DNA of 7,120 bases from an uncultured Bacillota bacterium (lineage in GTDB: Bacteria > Bacillota > Clostridia > Oscillospirales > Oscillospiraceae): contig CANDCW010000103.1 of the NCBI GenBank assembly GCA_947383275.1, positions 1-7,120 of the forward strand, written 5' to 3'. The stretch's first letter is position 1, and every line of letters starts with the position of its first letter. Under the pieces are notes generated by a model. The model saw only the letters and a list, made by a program, of their open reading frames with translations, was not told the DNA's origin and did not search any database. Made by a program: the position numbers and the translations under genes. Below are positions 1-4,662 of this stretch, piece by piece.

Positions 1-49
1 CGAAGATCTGGGTCATGCCGATCTTTTTGCCGATGATCGCTTTCTCCAT
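1..49 (-). CDS. rplC: Ribosomal protein L3, N-terminal fragment
   Basis: This is the first 16 codons of large-subunit protein L3 (uL3); the gene runs off the left edge. The visible residues MEKAIIGKKIGMTQIF match the conserved L3 N-terminus, where the GxKxGMTQ(I/V)F motif is diagnostic. The ATG is at 47-49, with an AGGAGG Shine-Dalgarno sequence at 60-65, ten bases upstream. L3 is an early 23S rRNA-binding assembly protein. It follows rpsJ, which is the standard S10-operon order (rpsJ-rplC-rplD-rplW-rplB). The gap to rpsJ is unusually long at 132 nt. Identification rests on the motif plus gene order and is secure despite the short length. Confidence 0.93.
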   Translation of the reverse strand, partial: MEKAIIGKKIGMTQIF

Positions 50-123
50 TGGGATTTTTCCTCCTAATAAAGGTTATTGGTTGGACGAGGTGACCATTGG
101 ACTGTCATTGCTCGGCCAACTTG

Positions 124-158
124 ACCCGCCTGTCTCTATTAAGCGACAGGCTGCGGGT
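124..158 (-). promoter_or_regulatory. Hairpin in the rpsJ-rplC spacer
   Basis: The 132-nt spacer (50-181) holds an inverted repeat: a 7-bp perfect stem (128-134 with 145-151), a 10-nt loop and a 3-bp bulge, extended by CCC/GGG and one A-T pair. No T-run follows on the transcribed strand, so it is not a convincing intrinsic terminator. It could stabilise or process mRNA, or act as a regulatory site before rplC. No other signal is clear in the spacer beyond the rplC ribosome binding site. Confidence 0.4.
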
Positions 159-181
159 ACACAAAATTCAATGCGCGGGGT

Positions 182-496
182 TTACAGCTTGATCTCAATT
201 TCCACACCGGCGGGAAGTTCAAGCGACATCAGGGCCTCTACCGTCTTGGGGGAGGGCTTGATGACGTCGATGAGGCGCTTGTGGATGCGGCGTTCAAACT
301 GCTCGCGGCTGTCCTTATACTTGTGGACGGCCCGCAGGATGGTGACCACCTCTTTCTTGGTGGGCAGGGGAATGGGGCCGGAGACGTTGGCGCCGGTGCG
401 CTTGGCGGTCTCCACGATCTTCTCGGCGCTCTGGTCGATGAGCTGGTGATCATAGGCCTTGAGACGGATGCGGATCATTTCTTTCTGGGCTGCCAT
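182..496 (-). CDS. rpsJ: Ribosomal protein S10
   Basis: Small-subunit ribosomal protein S10 (uS10), part of the 30S head and known also to act with NusB in antitermination. The product is 104 aa, normal for the family (about 102-104). The sequence is unmistakable: IRIRLKAYDHQLID near the N-terminus, then ETAKRTGANVSGPIPLPTKK, the HKRLIDVIKPSPKTVEALM segment and the C-terminal LPAGVEIEIKL. The ATG at 494-496 is chosen because AAGGAGG lies 8 nt upstream. The frame stays open upstream to about 643, but that extension has no S10 homology and lies in the leader. It is the first gene of the S10 operon here, with its own consensus promoter at 897-925 and a long structured leader. It is followed by rplC after 132 nt. 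Confidence 0.98.
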   Translation of the reverse strand: MAAQKEMIRIRLKAYDHQLIDQSAEKIVETAKRTGANVSGPIPLPTKKEVVTILRAVHKYKDSREQFERRIHKRLIDVIKPSPKTVEALMSLELPAGVEIEIKL

Positions 497-733
497 GTTG
501 ATGTTTCCTCCTTGATTCATACGAAGTTGAGTTTTGGGTCTTGCTTTGTCACGCCTCGCCTGTTCGCAATGCGCGGCTTCCCTCCGGCTCAGGCTCGAAC
601 CAGAACCTCTGTTGCCTGGGTTCTCGCCCTCGCTTCGGTCCATCCGCGCTGCTCACGACGGCTCAGCGCTTCTCAGTCCTCCGTACGGTGAGCGGTTTCA
701 GTACACGCTTTCGTGCGTATCACTCCCGGCCAC
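497..733 (-). other. Distal half of the S10-operon leader, no gene seen
   Basis: This 237-nt stretch separates the internal terminator (734-762) from rpsJ. I see no convincing gene. It is GC-rich and full of short related motifs (GAGC, GGCGAG, GAACC/GGTTC), small inverted repeats such as GAACC/GGTTC, and the 8-bp palindrome CCGTACGG at 681-688. The rpsJ Shine-Dalgarno AAGGAGG lies at its rpsJ-proximal end. The frame of rpsJ stays open through part of it, which is expected by chance at this GC content. It could be structured 5' UTR or a dispersed intergenic repeat inserted into the leader; neither can be decided from one copy. Confidence 0.45.
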
Positions 734-762
734 GAAAAAACCGGCGCAACAGGGCCGGTTTT
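734..762 (-). terminator. Intrinsic terminator inside the rpsJ leader
   Basis: A perfect 9-bp stem (AAAACCGGC at 737-745 with GCCGGTTTT at 754-762) encloses an 8-nt loop. Read on the minus strand it ends in six T residues (735-740, partly shared with the stem). It sits about 130 nt after the predicted rpsJ start site and about 240 nt before the rpsJ start codon, so full transcripts must read through it. The stem also has a T-run on the plus strand, but no plus-strand gene ends there. Confidence 0.8.
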
Positions 763-890
763 CCCCGCACCGGGCGATATACGCCGTGTACGGACTCGCT
801 CAGCCGCCCGATCTTCGGACATACTCCGCGGAAGTTACCTCGTTTCAGAGCAATCTCCCGCATCATCGCAGACTGCGCCTTTTCAGACGC
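734..890 (-). promoter_or_regulatory. Candidate transcription attenuator in rpsJ leader
   Basis: This is the predicted first 155 or so nt of the S10-operon transcript, from the +1 expected near 890 to an internal terminator. Helices seen in RNA order are: a 5-bp hairpin (886-890 with 875-879, 6-nt loop); a 7-bp helix (855-861 with 828-834) enclosing a smaller stem; an 8-bp helix AUCGGGCG/CGCCCGGU (805-812 with 769-776); and the terminator hairpin. An alternative 5-bp helix, CCGGU (769-773) with ACCGG (755-759), would break both the 8-bp helix and the terminator stem. That is the mutually exclusive geometry expected of an attenuator. No riboswitch class I know (T-box, SAM, TPP and similar) fits. 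Regulation by a ribosomal protein is plausible because S10 leaders are L4-controlled in some gammaproteobacteria, but it is inference here. An independent small RNA is the alternative. Confidence 0.5.
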
Positions 891-896
891 TTCGTT

Positions 897-925
897 ATCA
901 TACAACACCCGCCCGTGTGTGTCAA
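897..925 (-). promoter_or_regulatory. Sigma-A promoter of the S10 operon
   Basis: On the minus strand the -35 box TTGACA (920-925) and -10 box TATGAT (897-902) are separated by exactly 17 nt. Just upstream of the -35, positions 930-949 are almost pure A/T, resembling an UP element as expected of a strong ribosomal promoter. Transcription should begin near 890. It lies downstream of the terminator of the PadR operon, so rpsJ is transcribed independently of it. Confidence 0.9.
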
Positions 926-1002
926 GGGGTTTTTAAAAAAATTTTAGCGTATTTTCCAAGGTTTTGCCTATGTTCCTTTGTTTATTTTTCAGCCGGCAGG
1001 GC

Positions 1003-1024
1003 AAAAGCCCCCGAAGGGGCTTTT
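1003..1024 (-). terminator. UUCG-loop terminator of the PadR operon
   Basis: A 9-bp stem (1003-1011 with 1016-1024) closes the four-base loop UUCG on the minus strand, a C(UUCG)G extra-stable tetraloop. Four T residues end the 3' arm. The 5' arm begins inside the TAA stop codon (1024-1026) of the last operon gene. T-runs on both strands mean it could work in either direction. Confidence 0.88.
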
Positions 1025-1830
1025 TACGCATCGGGCAGCTTCCCTTCCCGCTCCAGCAGCAGGGAGCCGTCCGGGCGATACAGCCGCAGGGTATAGTCCA
1101 GGCCGGGCATCCAGGGCTCGCCCAGGACCTGGCGGTTGTCGCTGACGTGGAAGCCCCCGGACAGGGTGGTCTGATCCGCCTCCCAGAACCAGAGGGTTCC
1201 CGGCTCCTGAAGGAGGCCGGCCAGCACGTGCTCATTCCCGCCTCGATCCACAACGCTCAGCTCGCCCCCCGCCGCCTCCTGAGGCATGCGGAGGGCCGCG
1301 GCCCCCCAGCCCAGGACGTCGCCCTTATCCGGACCGCAGACGGGAAACAGCAGCGGGATTACCGCCGGGCCGGGGGCCAGAGACCAGAGCTCCATCCAGG
1401 CGTCCTCCACCCACACCATGGTATAGGTTCCGGGGCCCAGCGGCTTCCAGTAGTCGTACTCCCCCCGGCCATCCAGATAGCCCACCGCAGCCCAATCCTC
1501 CCCCAGGCTGATATAGACCTCCTTGGCGAGCCGGTCGGCGCCGGGACCCAGGGACCGGCCCTGATGAAAGACGATCTCCCCCGGGGCCAGAAAGTTCTGC
1601 CGCTCCAGGCGGCGGAAGGCCGCCTCCCCGTACAGCGGGCAGCCGCACCCATACCAGGCGGCCCACGCTACGGTCAGAGCCAGGATAAGATCCAGGGCGA
1701 TCCGCCGCTTCCGGGTAAGGATGTTGTCCGCCAATCGGGTCAGCCGGTCCCGCCGGGCGCGCAGTGCCTGGCGGGATTGCTCCCTCAGCCGGTCGATCCT
1801 GTCCCAGCGGACCGCATCGCTGTTCTTCAC
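1024..1830 (-). CDS. Single-pass membrane protein, partner B of HAAS protein
   Basis: Uncharacterised 268-aa membrane protein. Residues 1-42 are strongly basic and helical-looking (rich in Arg, e.g. RQALRARRDRLTRL). One hydrophobic segment follows at about 43-60, then an exported domain of about 205 residues with no catalytic motif I recognise. It is a diverged paralogue of the product at 2709-3419: both have PLxGExxxRRLER just after the membrane segment (residues 65-77 here) and a similar C-terminal strand pair ending in a DxxG-type turn (YTLRLYRPDGS). The GTG start at 1828-1830 overlaps the TGA of the upstream HAAS gene by four bases (GTGA), implying translational coupling and a working pair. 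The basic N-terminal extension is absent from the paralogue. It is the last gene of the operon; its stop is embedded in the terminator. The topology is clear but the function unknown. Confidence 0.82.
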   Translation of the reverse strand: MKNSDAVRWDRIDRLREQSRQALRARRDRLTRLADNILTRKRRIALDLILALTVAWAAWYGCGCPLYGEAAFRRLERQNFLAPGEIVFHQGRSLGPGADRLAKEVYISLGEDWAAVGYLDGRGEYDYWKPLGPGTYTMVWVEDAWMELWSLAPGPAVIPLLFPVCGPDKGDVLGWGAAALRMPQEAAGGELSVVDRGGNEHVLAGLLQEPGTLWFWEADQTTLSGGFHVSDNRQVLGEPWMPGLDYTLRLYRPDGSLLLEREGKLPDA

Positions 1831-2690
1831 GACAGCTCCCCCTCTCCGTACCAGATGTCACCATGGCTGTAGTGGACTTTCTCCGGGATATCCGCCCGGA
1901 GGGCAAAGGACCGCCCTCCAAAGTCGTAGCGCAGCTCAATCCACCGGGCGCCGGGAGTAATGTCCCGCATATACAGCTCATACTCCTGCCAGCAGAGCCC
2001 TGACCTCACGCCCTGGATGGGCTGATTGTCAAATGGGTTGGCATGGTGGTCGCTGACAAAGGAAAACTCCCGCCCGGCGCTGTCCACTGCCCGCATCTGG
2101 GCCTCCAGGCCGATGTTAGTCGCAGGCGGGCGCTCCCAGGGCCAGGGGGCGGTCACCCGCAGGGTCATAGCCGCGCTCTCGCACTCCATCACAATTTTAC
2201 CCCTCCCGCCGTCATCCCGAAAGCGCTCCTCCCACCGGGCGGCCCGGGTGACCTCCAGCGTCAGGTCCCCCACCCGCACCGGCCCGGGCGGCGACCACTC
2301 GTCCGGCTGAACGCCGTAGTACCAGGTATCGTAATACCCCGGATCTCTGCCGCTGCCGTCGTCCATCAGGGCGGGCAGGCCGGCCGCCAGCACCCAGGCC
2401 AGCACCGACAGGATCAGGAGCCCCCGGCAGGCGTACCACAGCCAGCCCAGCCAGGGCTTGTGGACCTTGGCCAACTGCGCGCCAACCTCCCCCGGGTCTC
2501 CCATGCCCGCCAAGGCCCGGTCCCGGGCCTCGTCGGGGGCGATGTCCGGAAAAATGCGGAGCAGGTCCAAGGTTCTGTCCTCCAGGTGGGCGTACAGCTC
2601 CGCCCGGACGGCCAGGCGGTCGGGCTTGAAGCGGATGCCGGACACCGCCCTATCCAGCCAGCACTCCAGAGATTCATATTCTATCAGCAT
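1827..2690 (-). CDS. HAAS-type (DUF1700-like) membrane signalling protein B
   Basis: A 287-aa single-pass membrane protein. Residues 10-80 form a cytoplasmic helical domain like the HAAS/DUF1700 or permease-prefix domains encoded next to PadR regulators: FKPDRLAVRAELYAHLEDR, then a PDEARDRALAGMGDP turn and the HKPWLGWLW motif leading into the membrane. The hydrophobic segment is at about 89-108, followed by an exported, beta-looking domain (about 110-287) with no known catalytic motif. It is paralogous to the product at 3416-4183; shared exported landmarks include VGDxT, TLRVxxPxxWER and QEYxxY. The ATG at 2688-2690 has GAGGAGG seven bases upstream. It starts 18 nt after partner A and overlaps partner B by GTGA. 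By family logic it probably transmits or responds to an envelope signal; that role is inferred. Confidence 0.85.
   Translation of the reverse strand: MLIEYESLECWLDRAVSGIRFKPDRLAVRAELYAHLEDRTLDLLRIFPDIAPDEARDRALAGMGDPGEVGAQLAKVHKPWLGWLWYACRGLLILSVLAWVLAAGLPALMDDGSGRDPGYYDTWYYGVQPDEWSPPGPVRVGDLTLEVTRAARWEERFRDDGGRGKIVMECESAAMTLRVTAPWPWERPPATNIGLEAQMRAVDSAGREFSFVSDHHANPFDNQPIQGVRSGLCWQEYELYMRDITPGARWIELRYDFGGRSFALRADIPEKVHYSHGDIWYGEGELS
2514..2649 (-). repeat. Near-identical HAAS-core repeat, copy B
   Basis: Matches 4010-4145 with three mismatches in 136 bases. The part 2551-2649 is identical to 4047-4145 over all 99 bases. It lies inside the HAAS-coding region and includes codons for AVSGIRFKPDRLAVRAELYA and the following HLEDR to FPD stretch. 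Outside it the two genes differ heavily, so homogenisation by gene conversion is more likely than simple conservation. Confidence 0.95.
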
Positions 2691-2708
2691 AACCTTGCCT
2701 CCTCACGT

Positions 2709-3419
2709 TTACCCACGGTCAAACAGCATCAGGTTGGGCGGCAGGGTCCCGCATTGGGACGCCACCTCCTTCCCCTGGCTGTCTGTCAGGGTCAAGCGGT
2801 AGGGGTATTCGCCCACACAGCGGTACAGCATGCGGCAGTCCCACTCCCACAGGGCGCTTATTGCGCATATTTCCCGGCCCGGGTGGTCCGGGTGGGGGGC
2901 AAATCGGAAGAACACCCAGCCGTTTTCCTCCCGGCTCCCTTGGGCGGTGAAGGTCTCCTTGTCGGGGGTGGGAAACACGCCGCCGTCCACCCCGATCAGG
3001 TCCAGCTCCAGCGTGCCGGACACGGCCTCCGCCGGCGCGCCCCAGACGGCCACCGTTAGCGCGTCTCCCTCCCCAGGGCCGGGTAGGGCAACTGCCACAA
3101 CACCTTCCTTGGGCAGGACGTGGTTCAGGCACGGAATCATTTGGGAGGAGACGGGCCAGTCCCCGGACTGCACCTTGGTGGCCTTGCCCACAGTGATCCA
3201 GCCCTCCCCCTCGGTAAGAAGGGTCACGCTGTCCTCCGTCCGGTGCTTGCAGACCACCTGGGTGGAGCCCATCAGGTATTCCCGCTCCAGCCGGCGGATT
3301 TCCAGCTCTCCAGGCAGGGGATAGCCCGCCAAGCCCCAGATCAGGGTGAGCAGCAGGGCCCCCAGAACCAGGTTCCGGAGGGTCCGCTGGCCCCGGGTCA
3401 GCTTCCAATGCAGCTTCAC
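2709..3419 (-). CDS. Single-pass membrane protein, partner A of HAAS protein
   Basis: Uncharacterised 236-aa protein with a short basic N-terminus (MKLHWKLTRGQR), one hydrophobic segment at about 15-33 and an exported domain of about 200 residues. The motif PLPGELEIRRLERE (34-47) just outside the membrane and the C-terminal YPYRLTLTDSQGKEV relate it to the product at 1024-1830, with otherwise low similarity. The open frame extends far upstream, but the GTG at 3417-3419 is the natural start: it overlaps the TGA of HAAS gene A as GTGA, with GGAGGAGG-like sequence about 10 nt before it, exactly mirroring the second pair. It ends with TAA, 18 nt before HAAS gene B. No lipobox or protease motif is visible. 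It is probably anchored in the membrane beside its HAAS partner; this is inferred from coupling and shared topology. Confidence 0.8.
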   Translation of the reverse strand: MKLHWKLTRGQRTLRNLVLGALLLTLIWGLAGYPLPGELEIRRLEREYLMGSTQVVCKHRTEDSVTLLTEGEGWITVGKATKVQSGDWPVSSQMIPCLNHVLPKEGVVAVALPGPGEGDALTVAVWGAPAEAVSGTLELDLIGVDGGVFPTPDKETFTAQGSREENGWVFFRFAPHPDHPGREICAISALWEWDCRMLYRCVGEYPYRLTLTDSQGKEVASQCGTLPPNLMLFDRG

Positions 3420-4183
3420 GGCTCCGCCACCTCCTCCGTCACCATGGCGGACAGGGCAAACCCGCCCTGGCGGGCCGCCATCTCCAGGGTCACCCAGTCG
3501 CCGCCGGTCCACTCCGCCGCCGGGATGTAAATGCCATACTCCTGATGGAACAGGCCCCACCGGGCTAGGTGCACCGTCCCGAAAATCTGTTCCGAATATA
3601 CCCGCTGCATGGGACAGCGAGCCCCGTCCGGGGTGACGGCGGTGAGGCCGTTGTAGAGGGCCCCCACATTGAGCCGTTCCCAAAACCGGGGCGAGAACAC
3701 CCGAAGGGTCAGCAAGTATTCCTCCCGGTCCTCCAACCAGACCGCCTCTACAATCTGAAAGGTAAAATCCCCCACCCGCGCCTTCTCCGGGGAGACCTCC
3801 GCCGGGGCGGCAAAACGAGCCGTCCAGTCCATCCACAGGGGAAAGCCGGCGCTGTGGTAGTGGTCGTTATTCAGGATGCAGACAGCCAGGAGCACCGCCA
3901 GCGCCCCCCACATCAGCCCCCGGCTGAATTGCCACAGCCAGCCCAACCAGGGACGGTGGATTTTCCCCAGCTTTTTCTTCAGCTCCTCCGCATCCCCCAT
4001 TCCGGACAGGGCCCGGTCCCGGGCCTCGTCGGGGTCCATGTCCGGGAAAATGCGGAGCAGGTCCAAGGTTCTGTCCTCCAGGTGGGCGTACAGCTCCGCC
4101 CGGACGGCCAGGCGGTCGGGCTTGAAGCGGATGCCGGACACCGCCGTCTCCAGCCAGCGCAGCAGCGCCATGTTCTCTCTCAT
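3416..4183 (-). CDS. HAAS-type (DUF1700-like) membrane signalling protein A
   Basis: A 255-aa single-pass membrane protein directly downstream of padR. Residues 9-80 form the cytoplasmic HAAS-like helical domain (FKPDRLAVRAELYAHLEDR, PDEARDRALSGMGD, then HRPWLGWLW). A hydrophobic segment at about 88-104 leads to an exported domain (about 105-255) sharing VGDFT, LTLRV, FWER, AVTPDGAR and HQEYGIYIPAAEW landmarks with its paralogue at 1827-2690. The ATG at 4181-4183 is preferred: GGGAGAGG ends five bases upstream, and the gap from the padR stop is 12 nt. An in-frame ATG at 4169-4171 is a weaker alternative. PadR/HAAS neighbours are a recurrent pairing in Firmicutes, the HAAS module being thought to act in signalling; the ligand of the exported domain is unknown. 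The HAAS core is nearly identical in DNA to that of the second copy. Confidence 0.86.
   Translation of the reverse strand: MRENMALLRWLETAVSGIRFKPDRLAVRAELYAHLEDRTLDLLRIFPDMDPDEARDRALSGMGDAEELKKKLGKIHRPWLGWLWQFSRGLMWGALAVLLAVCILNNDHYHSAGFPLWMDWTARFAAPAEVSPEKARVGDFTFQIVEAVWLEDREEYLLTLRVFSPRFWERLNVGALYNGLTAVTPDGARCPMQRVYSEQIFGTVHLARWGLFHQEYGIYIPAAEWTGGDWVTLEMAARQGGFALSAMVTEEVAEP
4010..4145 (-). repeat. Near-identical HAAS-core repeat, copy A
   Basis: Counterpart of 2514-2649, offset by 1496 bases. Of 136 bases only three differ, and 4047-4145 is a perfect 99-base match. Both copies are in the same orientation and codon phase, so recombination between them would delete one complete HAAS/partner unit and leave an in-frame hybrid HAAS gene. 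Confidence 0.95.
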
Positions 4184-4195
4184 GGAAGCCTCTCC

Positions 4196-4549
4196 CTACG
4201 CCAGGGCGTTGGCCCCGCCGGACAGCACGCTGTCCACCCCCTGGTGGAACGCCGCCCACTCCGCCCGCTTGCCGTCCAGCAGCTTTCTGCCCTTCCGGGT
4301 GAGCTTGTAGTACTTCCGCATCCGCCCGGTGGGGGCCTCCTGCTGGTAGGAGGACAGGCACTTGTCCTTCTCCAGGGCGTGGAGGATGGGGTACAGCGTG
4401 CCCTCCTTCATCTGGAACAGGTCGTTGGAGCGCCGGGACAGCTCCTCAATGATCTGGTAGCCGTACATGTCGCCCCCCTCCAGCAGCGACAGCACCAGCA
4501 TCGTCCCGCTCCCCGCCATCAGGCCCTTGTCAAATTTCATGTTTACCAT
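4196..4549 (-). CDS. PadR-family transcriptional regulator
   Basis: A 117-aa winged-helix repressor of the small PadR class (usual length about 105-120 aa). Family landmarks are clear: MVLSLL-type first helix (LVLSLLEGGDMYGYQIIEEL, 18-37), the recognition-helix region FQMKEGTLYPILHALEKD (45-62), and the wing TGRMRKYYKLTRKGRKLL (74-91) followed by a C-terminal dimerisation helix. The ATG at 4547-4549 is chosen because AAGGAG (4555-4560) lies five bases upstream; a second in-frame ATG at 4538-4540 would have a 14-base spacing. It heads an operon with two HAAS/partner pairs. The promoter carries two palindromic operators, strongly suggesting autorepression. PadR proteins usually bind DNA as dimers and release it on ligand binding or partner contact; which applies here is unknown. 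Confidence 0.95.
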   Translation of the reverse strand: MVNMKFDKGLMAGSGTMLVLSLLEGGDMYGYQIIEELSRRSNDLFQMKEGTLYPILHALEKDKCLSSYQQEAPTGRMRKYYKLTRKGRKLLDGKRAEWAAFHQGVDSVLSGGANALA

Positions 4550-4569
4550 CCTTTCTCCTTGTCCGGTTT

Positions 4570-4588
4570 TACCTTGTTGATCTAGGTA
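4570..4588 (-). promoter_or_regulatory. padR operator O2: PadR operator copy 2, over the start site
   Basis: Minus-strand sequence TACCTAGATCAACAAGGTA: two 7-base arms around a 5-base centre, six of seven arm positions being complementary. It starts right after the -10 box and covers the expected transcription start near 4583, so a bound dimer would block initiation. Both arms are identical to those of the copy at 4594-4612. Confidence 0.8.
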
Positions 4589-4589
4589 T

Positions 4590-4618
4590 ATTATACCTTG
4601 GCGGTCTAGGTATGTCAA
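4590..4618 (-). promoter_or_regulatory. Sigma-A promoter of the padR operon
   Basis: A perfect consensus: -35 TTGACA at 4613-4618, 17-nt spacer, -10 TATAAT at 4590-4595. Transcription should start near 4583, giving a leader of about 34 nt before the padR ATG. The spacer is filled by one operator copy. So strong a promoter under operators implies the operon is normally kept off and can be turned up sharply. Confidence 0.92.
4594..4612 (-). promoter_or_regulatory. padR operator O1: PadR operator copy 1, in the promoter spacer
   Basis: Minus-strand sequence TACCTAGACCGCCAAGGTA, occupying the -35/-10 spacer and overlapping the -10 box by two bases. Its arms (TACCTAG and CAAGGTA) equal those of copy 2, while three of five centre bases differ, the pattern expected when only the arms are read by a protein. 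Centres of the two copies are 24 bp apart. Confidence 0.8.
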
Positions 4619-4622
4619 GGAC

Positions 4623-4654
4623 AAAAAGGCGGCCTGTCCAGCTGGACAGGCCGC
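4623..4654 (-). terminator. Terminator of the Sel1-repeat operon
   Basis: An 11- to 12-bp perfect stem (4629-4640 with 4643-4654) around an AGCT loop. On the minus strand it is followed within two bases by TTTTT (4623-4627). It begins nine bases after the TAG of the Sel1-repeat gene and ends five bases before the -35 box of the padR promoter, separating the two operons cleanly. Confidence 0.92.
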
Positions 4655-4662
4655 GGGGCTCT

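Noticed and set aside
497..643. N-terminal extension of rpsJ
   Set aside because: S10 is complete from the ATG at 494-496, which has a strong AAGGAGG; the upstream residues are low-complexity leader translation.
720..908. Minus-strand 62-codon frame inside the rpsJ leader as a leader peptide
   Set aside because: Its GTG start lies in the -35/-10 spacer, upstream of the predicted transcription start, so it would not be on the mRNA; no Shine-Dalgarno or homology is seen.
541..936. Plus-strand frames over the rpsJ promoter and leader
   Set aside because: They run antisense to a consensus promoter and leader, have no ribosome binding site and resemble no known protein.
964..1872. 302-residue plus-strand frame
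   Set aside because: Antisense to partner B, shadow-like composition, and it would read through the terminator hairpin at 1003-1024.
2043..3059. Long plus-strand frame opposite the HAAS B and partner A genes
   Set aside because: It is rich in Pro, Gly, Arg and His, as expected of a GC-rich antisense shadow, and has no ribosome binding site or promoter; its mate at 3569-4585 mirrors the paralogous gene on the other strand.
3420..3836. Upstream extension of the partner A frame
   Set aside because: It overlaps HAAS A entirely and is glycine/arginine-rich out-of-frame sequence; the GTG in the GTGA overlap explains the start.
3569..4585. Second long plus-strand frame of the same 338-residue length
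   Set aside because: Antisense shadow of HAAS A and padR; its similarity to the other frame comes from the duplicated HAAS DNA, and the equal length is coincidence.
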